A stretch of DNA of 14,778 bases, from NCBI GenBank assembly GCA_963558965.1, contig CAUWIT010000025.1, positions 1 through 14,778 on the forward strand, written 5' to 3'. The position numbers were made by a program, and so were the translations under genes. The notes beneath the pieces were generated by a model that worked only from the letters and a program-made list of their open reading frames with translations, was not told where the DNA came from and did no database searches. Positions 1 through 6,059 of this stretch are shown in pieces. Within the stretch, counting starts at the first letter, position 1, and each line of letters opens with the position of its first letter. The DNA comes from Gallibacter sp963558965. Lineage in GTDB: Bacteria; Bacillota; Clostridia; Peptostreptococcales; Anaerovoracaceae.

Positions 1-5
1 GTACT

Positions 6-20
6 GACCCTTCTAGGGTC
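6..20. other. Short perfect hairpin at window edge
   Basis: GACCC, a five-base loop, then GGGTC form a perfect 5-bp hairpin just outside the terminator that follows the antiporter gene. It may belong to the end of a neighbouring transcript that lies outside the window. There is no T-run directly after it on either strand, so it is not a terminator by itself. Confidence 0.3.
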
Positions 21-24
21 TGAG

Positions 25-51
25 AAAACCACTAGTTCACTAGTGGTTTTT
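25..51. terminator. Rho-independent terminator after the NhaC antiporter gene
   Basis: A 12-bp inverted repeat (AAAACCACTAGT and its complement, 2-nt loop) lies 3 bp beyond the antiporter stop codon. On the plus strand it runs into five T's. On the minus strand the T's are mostly inside the stem. It probably works in both directions, ending the leftward antiporter transcript and any converging one. Confidence 0.75.
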
Positions 52-53
52 AT

Positions 54-1589
54 TTAAGCGTTTCTTTTAGCAGTAAACTTGTTGATTACAAATAGTAGTA
101 TTAGTAGTGCTGCAACGCCTGCACCTAATGTTGTGAAAACATTGAAGTGAGTTACAGCTGATACTAGATATCCGATAGCACAAGCTCCTGCTACTGTAAG
201 AGCGTATGGAATCTGAGATGATACGTGATCTAAGTGGTTACAGTTAGCACCTGTTGAAGATAGTATTGTTGTATCTGAAATAGGTGAGCAGTGGTCACCA
301 AATACTGATCCGCCAAGAGTTGCTGCTAATGTAACAGTCATTAGTTCTGGTGTAGTTGCTAGAGCTGGTTCGCAAATGATAATAACGATTGGGATTAAAA
401 TACCAAATGTTCCCCAAGCTGTTCCCATTGAAAATGATAGGAATGCAGCAACGATAAATATAACAAACGGTAAAATTGCTAGTGGGAAGCTGCTTGCCTT
501 TACAAGTCCTCCGATAAATTCACCTGTTGATAATAGATCTCTACATACTCCTGAAATAGTCCAAGCAAGTACAAGGATTGTAACAGCTGGTACCATCATC
601 TTGATACCTTCGTTAAAGCTTTCCATAAATTCCTTGAAAGTTAAAATCTTTCTTGGTAGATATAAAATAAATGTTACAACGATAGCACCAAATCCACCAA
701 GTACTAGTGAAGTTGCAGAGTCACAGTTACCAAATGCTTCAACAAGATTTGATGATTCTCCTGAGAATAATCCACCAGTGTAAAGCATTGCAAGGATTGA
801 TAAAATAATTAGTGATAAAATTGGGATAATTAAGTCCTTAACTTCTCCCTTTGCATCTTCTAGTTCCATTGTTTCCTCTAAAGCACCTAATTCATTGTTT
901 AGTGCTGCAACGTTTTCTAGCTTTCTCATAGGTCCATAGCTTAGATTTGTTGTAGCTACGATAATAACCATTAAAATTGTAAGTAGTGCATATAGGTTAA
1001 AAGGTATAGTTGAAACAAATGCTAAAATATCGCTGTCAAATACCTTTGCTGTTGCAAGAGTTGAACCTACTGCTGCCGCCCATGATGAAATAGGGGCGAT
1101 AATACAAACTGGAGCTGCTGTTGAGTCTATTAAGTATGCTAGCTTAGCACGATGGACACGATACTTGTCAGTGATAGGCTTCATAACTGTTCCTACTGTT
1201 AGACAGTTAAAGTAGTCATCTACGAAGATGATAAATCCAAGTAGAGAAGTTGCTAGTTGAGCCATAGTCTTATTCTTAATTTTTGTTGATGCCCAAACTC
1301 CATATGCATGAGATCCGCCACCTGCTGTAACTAGTACAACTAAGATACCTAATAAAACTAAGAATAAAATCATTGTGGCATTGTCGCCGATTTTTGATGA
1401 CATAAGTGCGATTGTGGTATCTAGGCCACCCATAAATCCTAAGCCTGAGCTAAATGCGTAAGTAAAAGTTCCAAAGAAAATACCTACTAATAGCGATGAA
1501 ATAACTTCCTTCGTGATTAACGCCAATGCGATGGCGATAACTGGGGGTAGGACAGATAAAAATCCTACGCTGATTGCTTCAAATTCCAT
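54..1589 (-). CDS. nhaC: NhaC-family Na+/H+ antiporter-type transporter
   Basis: This 511-residue, highly hydrophobic protein has about a dozen predicted membrane segments and belongs in the cytoplasmic membrane. The family is recognised from its conserved stretches: DDYFNCLTVG near residue 125, the following TDKYRVHRAKLAYLIDSTAAP region, SMGTAWGTFGILIP in the C-terminal half, and GDHCSPISDTTILSSTG after that. Members exchange Na+ for H+, and several members exchange organic ions or amino acids. The length is normal. The ATG at 1589 is supported by AAAGGAG (1599-1605 on the complement) 9 nt upstream. The gene is read away from a leader containing a lysine-rich small ORF and a terminator, and a Kdd-like regulator lies nearby, so a lysine-linked substrate is plausible. 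That is inference: the sequence does not show the substrate. The gene name indicates family only. Confidence 0.9.
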   Translation of the reverse strand: MEFEAISVGFLSVLPPVIAIALALITKEVISSLLVGIFFGTFTYAFSSGLGFMGGLDTTIALMSSKIGDNATMILFLVLLGILVVLVTAGGGSHAYGVWASTKIKNKTMAQLATSLLGFIIFVDDYFNCLTVGTVMKPITDKYRVHRAKLAYLIDSTAAPVCIIAPISSWAAAVGSTLATAKVFDSDILAFVSTIPFNLYALLTILMVIIVATTNLSYGPMRKLENVAALNNELGALEETMELEDAKGEVKDLIIPILSLIILSILAMLYTGGLFSGESSNLVEAFGNCDSATSLVLGGFGAIVVTFILYLPRKILTFKEFMESFNEGIKMMVPAVTILVLAWTISGVCRDLLSTGEFIGGLVKASSFPLAILPFVIFIVAAFLSFSMGTAWGTFGILIPIVIIICEPALATTPELMTVTLAATLGGSVFGDHCSPISDTTILSSTGANCNHLDHVSSQIPYALTVAGACAIGYLVSAVTHFNVFTTLGAGVAALLILLFVINKFTAKRNA

Positions 1590-1617
1590 AATATTAATCT
1601 CCTTTCATTTGTGAAAC

Positions 1618-1655
1618 GCTTTTTTATCGTCCGCTCCAATTGACGATAAAAAAAG
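1618..1655 (-). repeat. Inverted repeat between leader terminator and antiporter gene
   Basis: TTTTTTATCGTC (1620-1631) and GACGATAAAAAA (1642-1653) form a 12-bp perfect inverted repeat with a 10-nt loop. The pairing can extend by GC at the base if one A is bulged. In the minus-strand RNA its first arm includes the U-run of the preceding terminator hairpin. It could therefore compete with, or insulate, that terminator. Function unproven. Confidence 0.55.
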
Positions 1656-1677
1656 CCACTTCCTTTACAGAAGTGGC
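1648..1677 (-). terminator. Terminator hairpin in the antiporter leader (candidate attenuator)
   Basis: On the minus strand GCCACTTC, a 7-nt loop and GAAGTGGC are followed by seven T's, a classic intrinsic terminator. It lies 50 nt after the stop of the 48-codon ORF and about 60 nt before the antiporter start codon, so a transcript from the promoter at 1949-1977 must read through it to express the antiporter. Its loop and inner flanks are complementary to 1740-1750, near the end of the small ORF. Confidence 0.8.
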
Positions 1678-1750
1678 CGTAAACATCTAATTTTAAAATG
1701 CATATAACATTTATAAGTGATATAAATTAACTTACCAGGTCTGTAAAAGG
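1662..1750 (-). promoter_or_regulatory. Candidate antiterminator pairing (1740-1750 with 1662-1671)
   Basis: In the minus-strand RNA, CCUUUUACAGA (1750-1740, codons 42-45 of the small ORF) can pair with UCUGUAAAGG (1671-1662) over 10 bp with one bulged U. The second segment is the loop and top of the terminator stem, so the two structures exclude each other. A ribosome waiting on Lys codons 28-35 would leave the first segment free, while one at the stop codon would cover it. I found the pairing by eye; there is no experimental support. Confidence 0.45.
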
Positions 1751-1873
1751 TATATTTAATCTAAATGATTTGTGTTTAGATTTTTTGCATTTCAAAGTAG
1801 CAACAGTTTTAGCTGCTGCGAAAGGTTTGACGATATTCATGTTGTTTGAAATTGTGATGTTTCTGTTTAACAT
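1727..1873 (-). CDS. 48-aa small ORF, candidate lysine-rich leader peptide
   Basis: This small ORF begins MLNRNITISNN and ends IPFTDLVS. It has a good ribosome site (GAGAGG) 9-10 nt before the ATG. It holds seven Lys residues, five of them within residues 28-35 (KCKKSKHK), all encoded by AAA. A sigma-70-type promoter lies about 75 bp upstream, and a terminator followed by the antiporter gene lies downstream. I see no membrane segment, no signal peptide and no family I recognise. The favoured reading is a leader peptide whose lysine codons sense charged tRNA-Lys, because its last codons can pair with the terminator (1740-1750 with 1662-1671). It is long for a leader peptide, so a free-standing small basic protein remains possible. 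The promoter, ribosome site and terminator are visible in the sequence; the function is inference. Confidence 0.6.
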   Translation of the reverse strand: MLNRNITISNNMNIVKPFAAAKTVATLKCKKSKHKSFRLNIPFTDLVS

Positions 1874-1917
1874 TTTTCTAACCTCTCATAAACTTTAAAA
1901 TGAAATAACTATATCTT

Positions 1918-1936
1918 TTACTTCGCTTTGAAGTAA
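1918..1936 (-). other. 5'-proximal hairpin in the leader transcript
   Basis: TTACTTC and GAAGTAA form a perfect 7-bp stem with a 5-nt loop. It lies within about 10 nt of the start expected from the promoter at 1949-1977, so it would cap the 5' end of the leader RNA. It could stabilise the RNA, or on DNA act as an operator just downstream of the promoter. Confidence 0.4.
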
Positions 1937-1948
1937 CTTACGTGTATT

Positions 1949-1977
1949 ACTATACAATAGATGTATTAATAATGCAA
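1949..1977 (-). promoter_or_regulatory. Sigma-70-type promoter for the leader ORF and antiporter
   Basis: On the minus strand TTGCAT (1977-1972), a 17-bp spacer and TATAGT (1954-1949) match the -35 and -10 consensus at ideal spacing. Transcription would start near 1942 and enter the 48-codon ORF after about 70 nt. It is the best promoter-like pair found between the 64-codon ORF and the antiporter. Confidence 0.6.
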
Positions 1978-2003
1978 CCCTTTTTTGAAAATAATTTTAT
2001 TTT

Positions 2004-2104
2004 AATAAAGCGGTTATTGTAAAAACATTGATTTTAAGCGGTTTTAAAAGCTAAAAATATAGTGTAAATTTTCAAAAATGTATAAAGTATAAATCGGTTT
2101 ATAC
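2004..2104. repeat. Three AT-rich inverted repeats centred on a CGG core
   Basis: Three partly symmetric sites share an AA-N-CGGTT core: AATAAAGCGGTTATT (2004-2018), TTTTAA-N6-TTAAAA around GCGGTT (2032-2049) and GTATAAATCGGTTTATAC (2087-2104, perfect 7-bp arms). All lie 27 to 130 bp upstream of the -35 element of the leader promoter. They look like a set of binding sites for one regulator. The AAGCGGTT core resembles part of a CcpA cre site, but the flanks do not fit well. Confidence 0.4.
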
Positions 2105-2126
2105 ATTTATATTTTATGTATGCTGG

Positions 2127-2162
2127 CAAAAGAAAAACAAGCTCAGAAACCTGTGCTTGTTT
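2127..2162 (-). terminator. Terminator after the 64-aa small gene
   Basis: AAACAAGC-A-CAG, a GTTT loop, and CTG-A-GCTTGTTT make a 12-bp stem with one A-A mismatch, followed on the minus strand by TTCTTTTGCC. It lies about 90 nt beyond the stop codon of the 64-codon ORF and should end that transcript, making it monocistronic. Confidence 0.7.
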
Positions 2163-2252
2163 AACTAAATCATTTTATTACTTATTACTTAATTTTGCTT
2201 TTTTATTTACTTAAATTACTATTTTGAAATTTCGTTTTTTGTTTTGCGTTAA

Positions 2253-2447
2253 TTATTTTGTAATGCGAGAAACTGTAACATTGTTAATGTTCATTGATCT
2301 AGCAATAGCATTGTTAGCTAGGTTTTCACATTCGTTTTCATCTTTAGAAACAGATTTGCATAAGTTTCTGATTTCATTTTCGTTTAGGTATCCGATTAAT
2401 CCGTTGTTTGTAACTTTTGTGTAATTTGCCATCATTTTCTTTGTCAT
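2253..2447 (-). CDS. 64-aa small protein of unknown function behind a sigma-54 promoter
   Basis: The protein begins MTKKMMANYTKV and is polar, Asn-rich and soluble-looking, with two cysteines (in NLCKSV and NECENL) and no membrane segment. I do not recognise a family. Three things suggest a real gene. AAAGGAAG lies 10 nt before the ATG. A near-perfect sigma-54 promoter lies about 75 nt upstream on the same strand. A strong terminator follows the stop. It is divergent from the gene for a sigma-54 activator, the usual place for that activator's target. A second in-frame ATG pair (MM at residues 5-6) gives a slightly shorter alternative start. An overlapping plus-strand ORF in the same stretch lacks a ribosome site and is not supported. 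Confidence 0.65.
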   Translation of the reverse strand: MTKKMMANYTKVTNNGLIGYLNENEIRNLCKSVSKDENECENLANNAIARSMNINNVTVSRITK

Positions 2448-2533
2448 AATAATATACTTCCTTTCTGTTTTTTTACTGAATTGATTTACTAACTTTTTTC
2501 TTATTACTCTTATTTACGAACACCCTTATATAA

Positions 2534-2549
2534 AGCAAAAGGCGTGCCA
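2534..2549 (-). promoter_or_regulatory. Sigma-54 (-24/-12) promoter
   Basis: On the minus strand TGGCAC, five bases, then TTGCT match the sigma-54 consensus TGGCAC-N5-TTGC(A/T) at every defined position. Transcription would start near 2523 and read the 64-codon ORF. The sigma-54-dependent activator is encoded divergently, 180 bp away, and is the obvious candidate to drive it. Confidence 0.75.
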
Positions 2550-2628
2550 ACTTTTAATTTTTTTTAAAAATATTTTTTTAAAGCCTAGGAATGGCTAAAT
2601 TTAGCGAAAAAATAGTACTTCTATTTTT

Positions 2629-2656
2629 TTGACTATTTTGGTATACTATCTATAAA
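2629..2656 (+). promoter_or_regulatory. Promoter of the sigma-54 activator gene
   Basis: TTGACT (2629-2634), a 16-bp spacer and TATAAA (2651-2656) form a sigma-70-type promoter. It would give a leader of roughly 65 nt before the activator ATG. The palindrome at 2657-2669 begins at the base after the -10 element, so whatever binds it would probably hinder this promoter. Confidence 0.6.
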
Positions 2657-2699
2657 CGAAATGGTTTCGACTCAAAAGTGATTCGTATGATTTGAAATC
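2657..2699. promoter_or_regulatory. Two palindromes, candidate activator binding sites
   Basis: CGAAATGGTTTCG (2657-2669) and GATTTGAAATC (2689-2699) are short palindromes whose centres are 31 bp apart, about three helical turns. They sit about 140 and 170 bp upstream of the predicted sigma-54 start, within the usual range for enhancer sites. The first also covers the start region of the activator's own promoter, suggesting autorepression. Binding is inferred. Confidence 0.45.
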
Positions 2700-2727
2700 G
2701 TATCAAATATAGAAGGGGGAATGAAAT

Positions 2728-4800
2728 ATGGGTAAATTTGTAGATAATTTCGGATATTCAAGAGTTATCGAGTCAAAAGGCACTGCACCTGTAACTGCTT
2801 GGAAGCTTGATAATTCAAAGGAAATAGCGCCTAACGAATGTAGGATAGCCCTTGATGTAATCCATATCGAAGGCGACTCATTTCAGCAGATTTGCTCCGA
2901 ATGTGGATTTGATGACACTTTGGTAAAGGCAAAAATATTTGATATTTTAAATAAAAGAGGTAAACTGCACAATCCTTATACAAAAACTGGTGGGATTTGC
3001 TGCGGTACAATAGAAGAAATGGGAAGTGAATATAAAAAGTATAGTCACTTCAAGGAATGGGATTATGTTCTGTGTCAGGCGACTTTAACAGGACTGCCTA
3101 TGCATATAGATAAAATATATGATATCGACTACAATTACGGTCAAATACACGTTTCTGGCTATGTTATAGCCTTTATGCAAACTATTTTTTATCATATGCC
3201 AATGGCACTTAGAAAGCCATATAACTTAGAAGCTTTCGATGATGCAGGTAGTATTTTTAACATATATTCTCATGCGCAAAAGAGTAAAAATATATTGATA
3301 ATTGCACGTGATTTGATTTCGGCTCAGTTCTTTGCTAGTACAGTTAGAAGAGCGAGAGAAACAGCTAAAATAACTGTTGTATTAGGTCAAAATGCTTTGG
3401 GGAGATTAAAAGAAAAACAAGTACAAGATGCCCTTGAAAAAACTTGTGACAACGTATTTATAGTCGATATTTCTAGACCGGTAGAAGCTTTTCAAAAAAT
3501 ATGGAACAAGGAAAAATATTTATACGACTTTACTATTAACTGTGAAGATATGCGAGGTAGTGAAGTTTTATGTGTACTTGCCACAGAAGAAGGTGGCAAT
3601 GTGTATTTTGTAACTGCAAAAAGTTGCTATGTGAGTGCTGTTCATGTAGCCGAAAGCATGTGCAAATCCTTGCAGACTCATTCCTTTGACCAATATGATG
3701 AAGCTAAACATGAGTTTACTGTTAAATTGCTAGACGATATGGCAGATGAGCTAAAAGCTATAGATGATCTTTATAAAACTGTAAGCGTAAAAGGCCATTA
3801 CAAAGTAAATGACAATAAAAATACAGTACATGATAACGGTAAGGCTGGAGATTTTATTTTTGGATCAAAGGCGTCAGAGGCGTTAGTTGATGAGGTTATA
3901 AATATAGCTGCATACGATTGTAACGTTATAATTCAAGGGGAAACTGGAACAGGTAAGGAAAAAGTTTTAAGTTTATTACATAAAAACAGTGAAAGAAAAT
4001 CCATGCCTTGCGTTAAAATCAACTGTGCTACAATACAAGAAAACCTAGCTGAAGCAGAGTTCTTTGGATACGAAGAAGGGGCATTCACAGGTGCGCAAGC
4101 AGGAGGTAAAAAGGGATATTTTGAACTTGCCAACGGCGGAGTACTGTTTTTAGATGAAGTGGGACAGCTTAGTCCATCTTTGCAGTCAAAACTATTAAGA
4201 GTTTTACAAGAAAACCAGTTTTACAGAGTTGGTGGCGTCAAACCTATAAATGTAGATGTTAGAGTAGTTTGTGCAAATAATATACCTTTAAAGCAGCTGG
4301 TGGACGAAGGCAAATTTAGAGAAGACCTTTATTACAGATTTAATATTTGTACTATAAATGTACCGCCGTTAAGGGATAGAATAGATGATGTTGGAGTTTT
4401 GGCCAAATTTTTTATGAATAAGTATTGTAAGAGCTATGGTGTTGAAAAAGAAATGGCACCATCTGCGTACCAGGAGCTTTTGAAGTATTCATGGCCAGGT
4501 AATGTAAGAGAGCTTGAAAATACAGTTCAGCGTATACTTATAAATACAAAAGATTATGTTATAACTGGCAAAGATGTAAATGCTATTTTAACAGCAGGTG
4601 AAACTGACAATTTGATTATATCTCTTAGAGAGCCCTCAATTGCAGGTGATCATTTGGATTTCAATAAAAGTGTGCAGGAGTATGAAAAACATTTGGTTGA
4701 GTATGCTTTGGAAAAAGAGGGAAGCACAAGAAAAGCGGCTGATATGCTCAATATGACTCAAGCTCAGCTAATGCGAAAAAAGAAAAAATATGAACTATAA
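2728..4800 (+). CDS. Sigma-54-dependent activator with a Kdd-like sensor domain
   Basis: This 690-aa protein has three parts. Residues 1 to about 350 align by eye with L-erythro-3,5-diaminohexanoate dehydrogenase of lysine fermentation: YSRVIESKG...AWKLDN, the RGKLHNPYTKTGG region, and DFTINCEDMRGSEVLCVLATEEGG. Where the enzyme has a glycine-rich nucleotide-binding loop, this protein reads ILIIARDLIS, so it is probably a sensor rather than an active dehydrogenase. Residues about 380-610 are the AAA+ sigma-54 interaction domain, with Walker A GETGTGKE (404-411), GAFTGA (451-456) that contacts sigma-54, and Walker B GGVLFLDEVG (about 470-479). The C-terminus is a Fis-type helix-turn-helix (GSTRKAADMLNMTQAQL). 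AAGGGGG lies 8 nt before the ATG. Likely role: senses a lysine-degradation intermediate and opens sigma-54 promoters. The visible target is the divergent promoter at 2534-2549. It precedes brxA by 70 bp with no terminator between. Confidence 0.88.
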   Translation: MGKFVDNFGYSRVIESKGTAPVTAWKLDNSKEIAPNECRIALDVIHIEGDSFQQICSECGFDDTLVKAKIFDILNKRGKLHNPYTKTGGICCGTIEEMGSEYKKYSHFKEWDYVLCQATLTGLPMHIDKIYDIDYNYGQIHVSGYVIAFMQTIFYHMPMALRKPYNLEAFDDAGSIFNIYSHAQKSKNILIIARDLISAQFFASTVRRARETAKITVVLGQNALGRLKEKQVQDALEKTCDNVFIVDISRPVEAFQKIWNKEKYLYDFTINCEDMRGSEVLCVLATEEGGNVYFVTAKSCYVSAVHVAESMCKSLQTHSFDQYDEAKHEFTVKLLDDMADELKAIDDLYKTVSVKGHYKVNDNKNTVHDNGKAGDFIFGSKASEALVDEVINIAAYDCNVIIQGETGTGKEKVLSLLHKNSERKSMPCVKINCATIQENLAEAEFFGYEEGAFTGAQAGGKKGYFELANGGVLFLDEVGQLSPSLQSKLLRVLQENQFYRVGGVKPINVDVRVVCANNIPLKQLVDEGKFREDLYYRFNICTINVPPLRDRIDDVGVLAKFFMNKYCKSYGVEKEMAPSAYQELLKYSWPGNVRELENTVQRILINTKDYVITGKDVNAILTAGETDNLIISLREPSIAGDHLDFNKSVQEYEKHLVEYALEKEGSTRKAADMLNMTQAQLMRKKKKYEL

Positions 4801-4802
4801 AT

Positions 4803-4832
4803 TTGTAAATTTAAGCATTTTTATGGTATTAT
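4803..4832 (+). promoter_or_regulatory. Possible promoter of the BREX operon
   Basis: TTGTAA (4803-4808), an 18-bp spacer and TATTAT (4827-4832) lie between the activator stop and brxA. It is an acceptable sigma-70 match. No intrinsic terminator follows the activator gene, so read-through from it into brxA is also possible. Confidence 0.45.
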
Positions 4833-4870
4833 GTTAGAGTATGTAACTTTTAATTATGGAGGAAAAATTG

Positions 4871-5482
4871 TTGAATACAAAAGAACCATATAAAGCAGGT
4901 TTAACTCGTGAAAAGTTTTTATTTCACGAAATGAGAATAGTTGCAAAATTGCTTCTAGAGGGCAAAACAGATGAAGAAATAGTCAAAGAAGTCTATGATG
5001 ATAATTTATTTCAATATCCCACTGAAAAGATGATTGTTAACTTATGTAAAGTTTGTCTTAAGAGGATACATCGTTTAGATGATGACAGATTAGTTGAAAT
5101 AATAGCAAATGGCACATCAGATAGTGCAAAACAAGTATGCCTATACGCTATGATAATTCAATATAGGATTATATACGAATTTATGGTAGGTGTAATAGGT
5201 GATAAATATAAAACTAGAGATTTTTCATTTTCTAGAAAAGATGTAAATGAATTTTTTACAAGACTTCAAGAACAAAGTGATGTTGTTGCCTCATGGAAAG
5301 AAAGCACAGTTAAACGAATAAAAAGTTTAATCGTACAAATTTTAGTTGAAAACAAGTATTTGGACAACAACAAGGCACAAAACTTAAACACAGTCCTTAT
5401 AGACTTGGATTTAAAAGAAATTTTACTAGAAAAAAGACAGTACGATATTTTAAAAGCATTTAATTGCTTCAAAGAGGAGTAG
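4871..5482 (+). CDS. brxA: BREX system protein BrxA (DUF1819 family)
   Basis: This is the first gene of the type 1 BREX defence operon, about 203 aa. The family is recognised from the pattern AGLTREKFLFHEMRIVAKLLLEGKTDEEI near the N-terminus, LVEIIANGTSDSAKQVCLYA in the middle and EQSDVVASWKESTVKRIK towards the end. BrxA is a small mostly helical DNA-binding protein in characterised BREX systems; its exact task is unsettled. Start choice: an ATG at 4856 is in frame but has no ribosome site, because the only good one (GGAGG, 4858-4862) lies inside that extension. The TTG codons at 4868 and 4871 lie 5 and 8 nt after it, so TTG 4871 is preferred. Its stop is 1 bp from the brxB start, and the brxB ribosome site lies within its last codons, indicating translational coupling. 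Confidence 0.92.
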   Translation: MNTKEPYKAGLTREKFLFHEMRIVAKLLLEGKTDEEIVKEVYDDNLFQYPTEKMIVNLCKVCLKRIHRLDDDRLVEIIANGTSDSAKQVCLYAMIIQYRIIYEFMVGVIGDKYKTRDFSFSRKDVNEFFTRLQEQSDVVASWKESTVKRIKSLIVQILVENKYLDNNKAQNLNTVLIDLDLKEILLEKRQYDILKAFNCFKEE

Positions 5483-5483
5483 T

Positions 5484-6044
5484 ATGAGTATGGAAAATAT
5501 AGCTAAAAGACTTGATAATTTAAAACTTTTAATCCAAAATCAAGATTTTTTAGAAGGCAAAGGTCTTAGCAATGAGGTAAATATCAGGATATTTTGCTAT
5601 GAGCCAAAAGAAGAAATGGCAGTTAGATATTTTATGGAACAATTAGAAAAAGATAGTTTAAGCTGTAATGTAATTCACTACGATCTTTATGAATTGTTTT
5701 TAGAAATATGTAAGGATAAAAGAATACTAGATAGAATACCTGCACTTGAGCAGCGCAAAGGTAAAGATGCTTTAAAAAAACAACTGGAAAGAAGTTGTGA
5801 TGCAAAAACATTTGCAAATAAGATGCAATACGACAATCACCAAATAGGAGATGTAATTGTATTAACAGGAGTAGGCAAGGTATTTCCGTTTATGAGAATA
5901 CATGGACTTTTAGAAGCCATGCAGCCATTATTTAACGATGTACCTATACTAGTCTTTTATCCAGGAGAATTTGATGGTCATTATGTAAAACTATTTAATA
6001 AGCTAGGCGCAAACGAATATTATCGTGCGTTTAAATCATTGTAG
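5484..6044 (+). CDS. brxB: BREX system protein BrxB (DUF1788 family)
   Basis: This 186-aa cytoplasmic protein is the second BREX gene. It shows the family's features: RLDNLKLLIQNQDFLEGKGLSNEVNIRIFCYEPKEE at the N-terminus, GDVIVLTGVGKVFPFMRIHGLLE in the middle, and VPILVFYPGEFDG near the end. Length is normal. BrxB is required in tested BREX systems, but its biochemical activity is not established. GAGGAG (5474-5479) lies 4 nt before the ATG at 5484; a second ATG at 5490 is 10 nt away and could also be used. The gene overlaps the end of brxA's translation zone and is 15 bp from brxC, so the three genes are one transcript. Confidence 0.92.
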   Translation: MSMENIAKRLDNLKLLIQNQDFLEGKGLSNEVNIRIFCYEPKEEMAVRYFMEQLEKDSLSCNVIHYDLYELFLEICKDKRILDRIPALEQRKGKDALKKQLERSCDAKTFANKMQYDNHQIGDVIVLTGVGKVFPFMRIHGLLEAMQPLFNDVPILVFYPGEFDGHYVKLFNKLGANEYYRAFKSL

Positions 6045-6059
6045 AGGGGGATTTTTTAC

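Noticed and set aside
376..783. Plus-strand ORF opposite the antiporter gene
   Set aside because: It lies wholly within the well-supported minus-strand NhaC gene, has no ribosome site and its translation resembles no protein. It is a shadow frame.
1590..1948. Lysine riboswitch (L-box) in the antiporter leader
   Set aside because: I could not find the conserved lysine-riboswitch core, and the leader contains a translatable ORF instead.
2224..2424. Plus-strand ORF opposite the 64-aa gene
   Set aside because: It has no ribosome site or promoter, whereas the minus-strand frame has a ribosome site, a sigma-54 promoter and a terminator.
4856..4870. ATG start for brxA
   Set aside because: There is no ribosome site ahead of it, and the only good site (GGAGG) lies within this extension and points to TTG 4868 or 4871.
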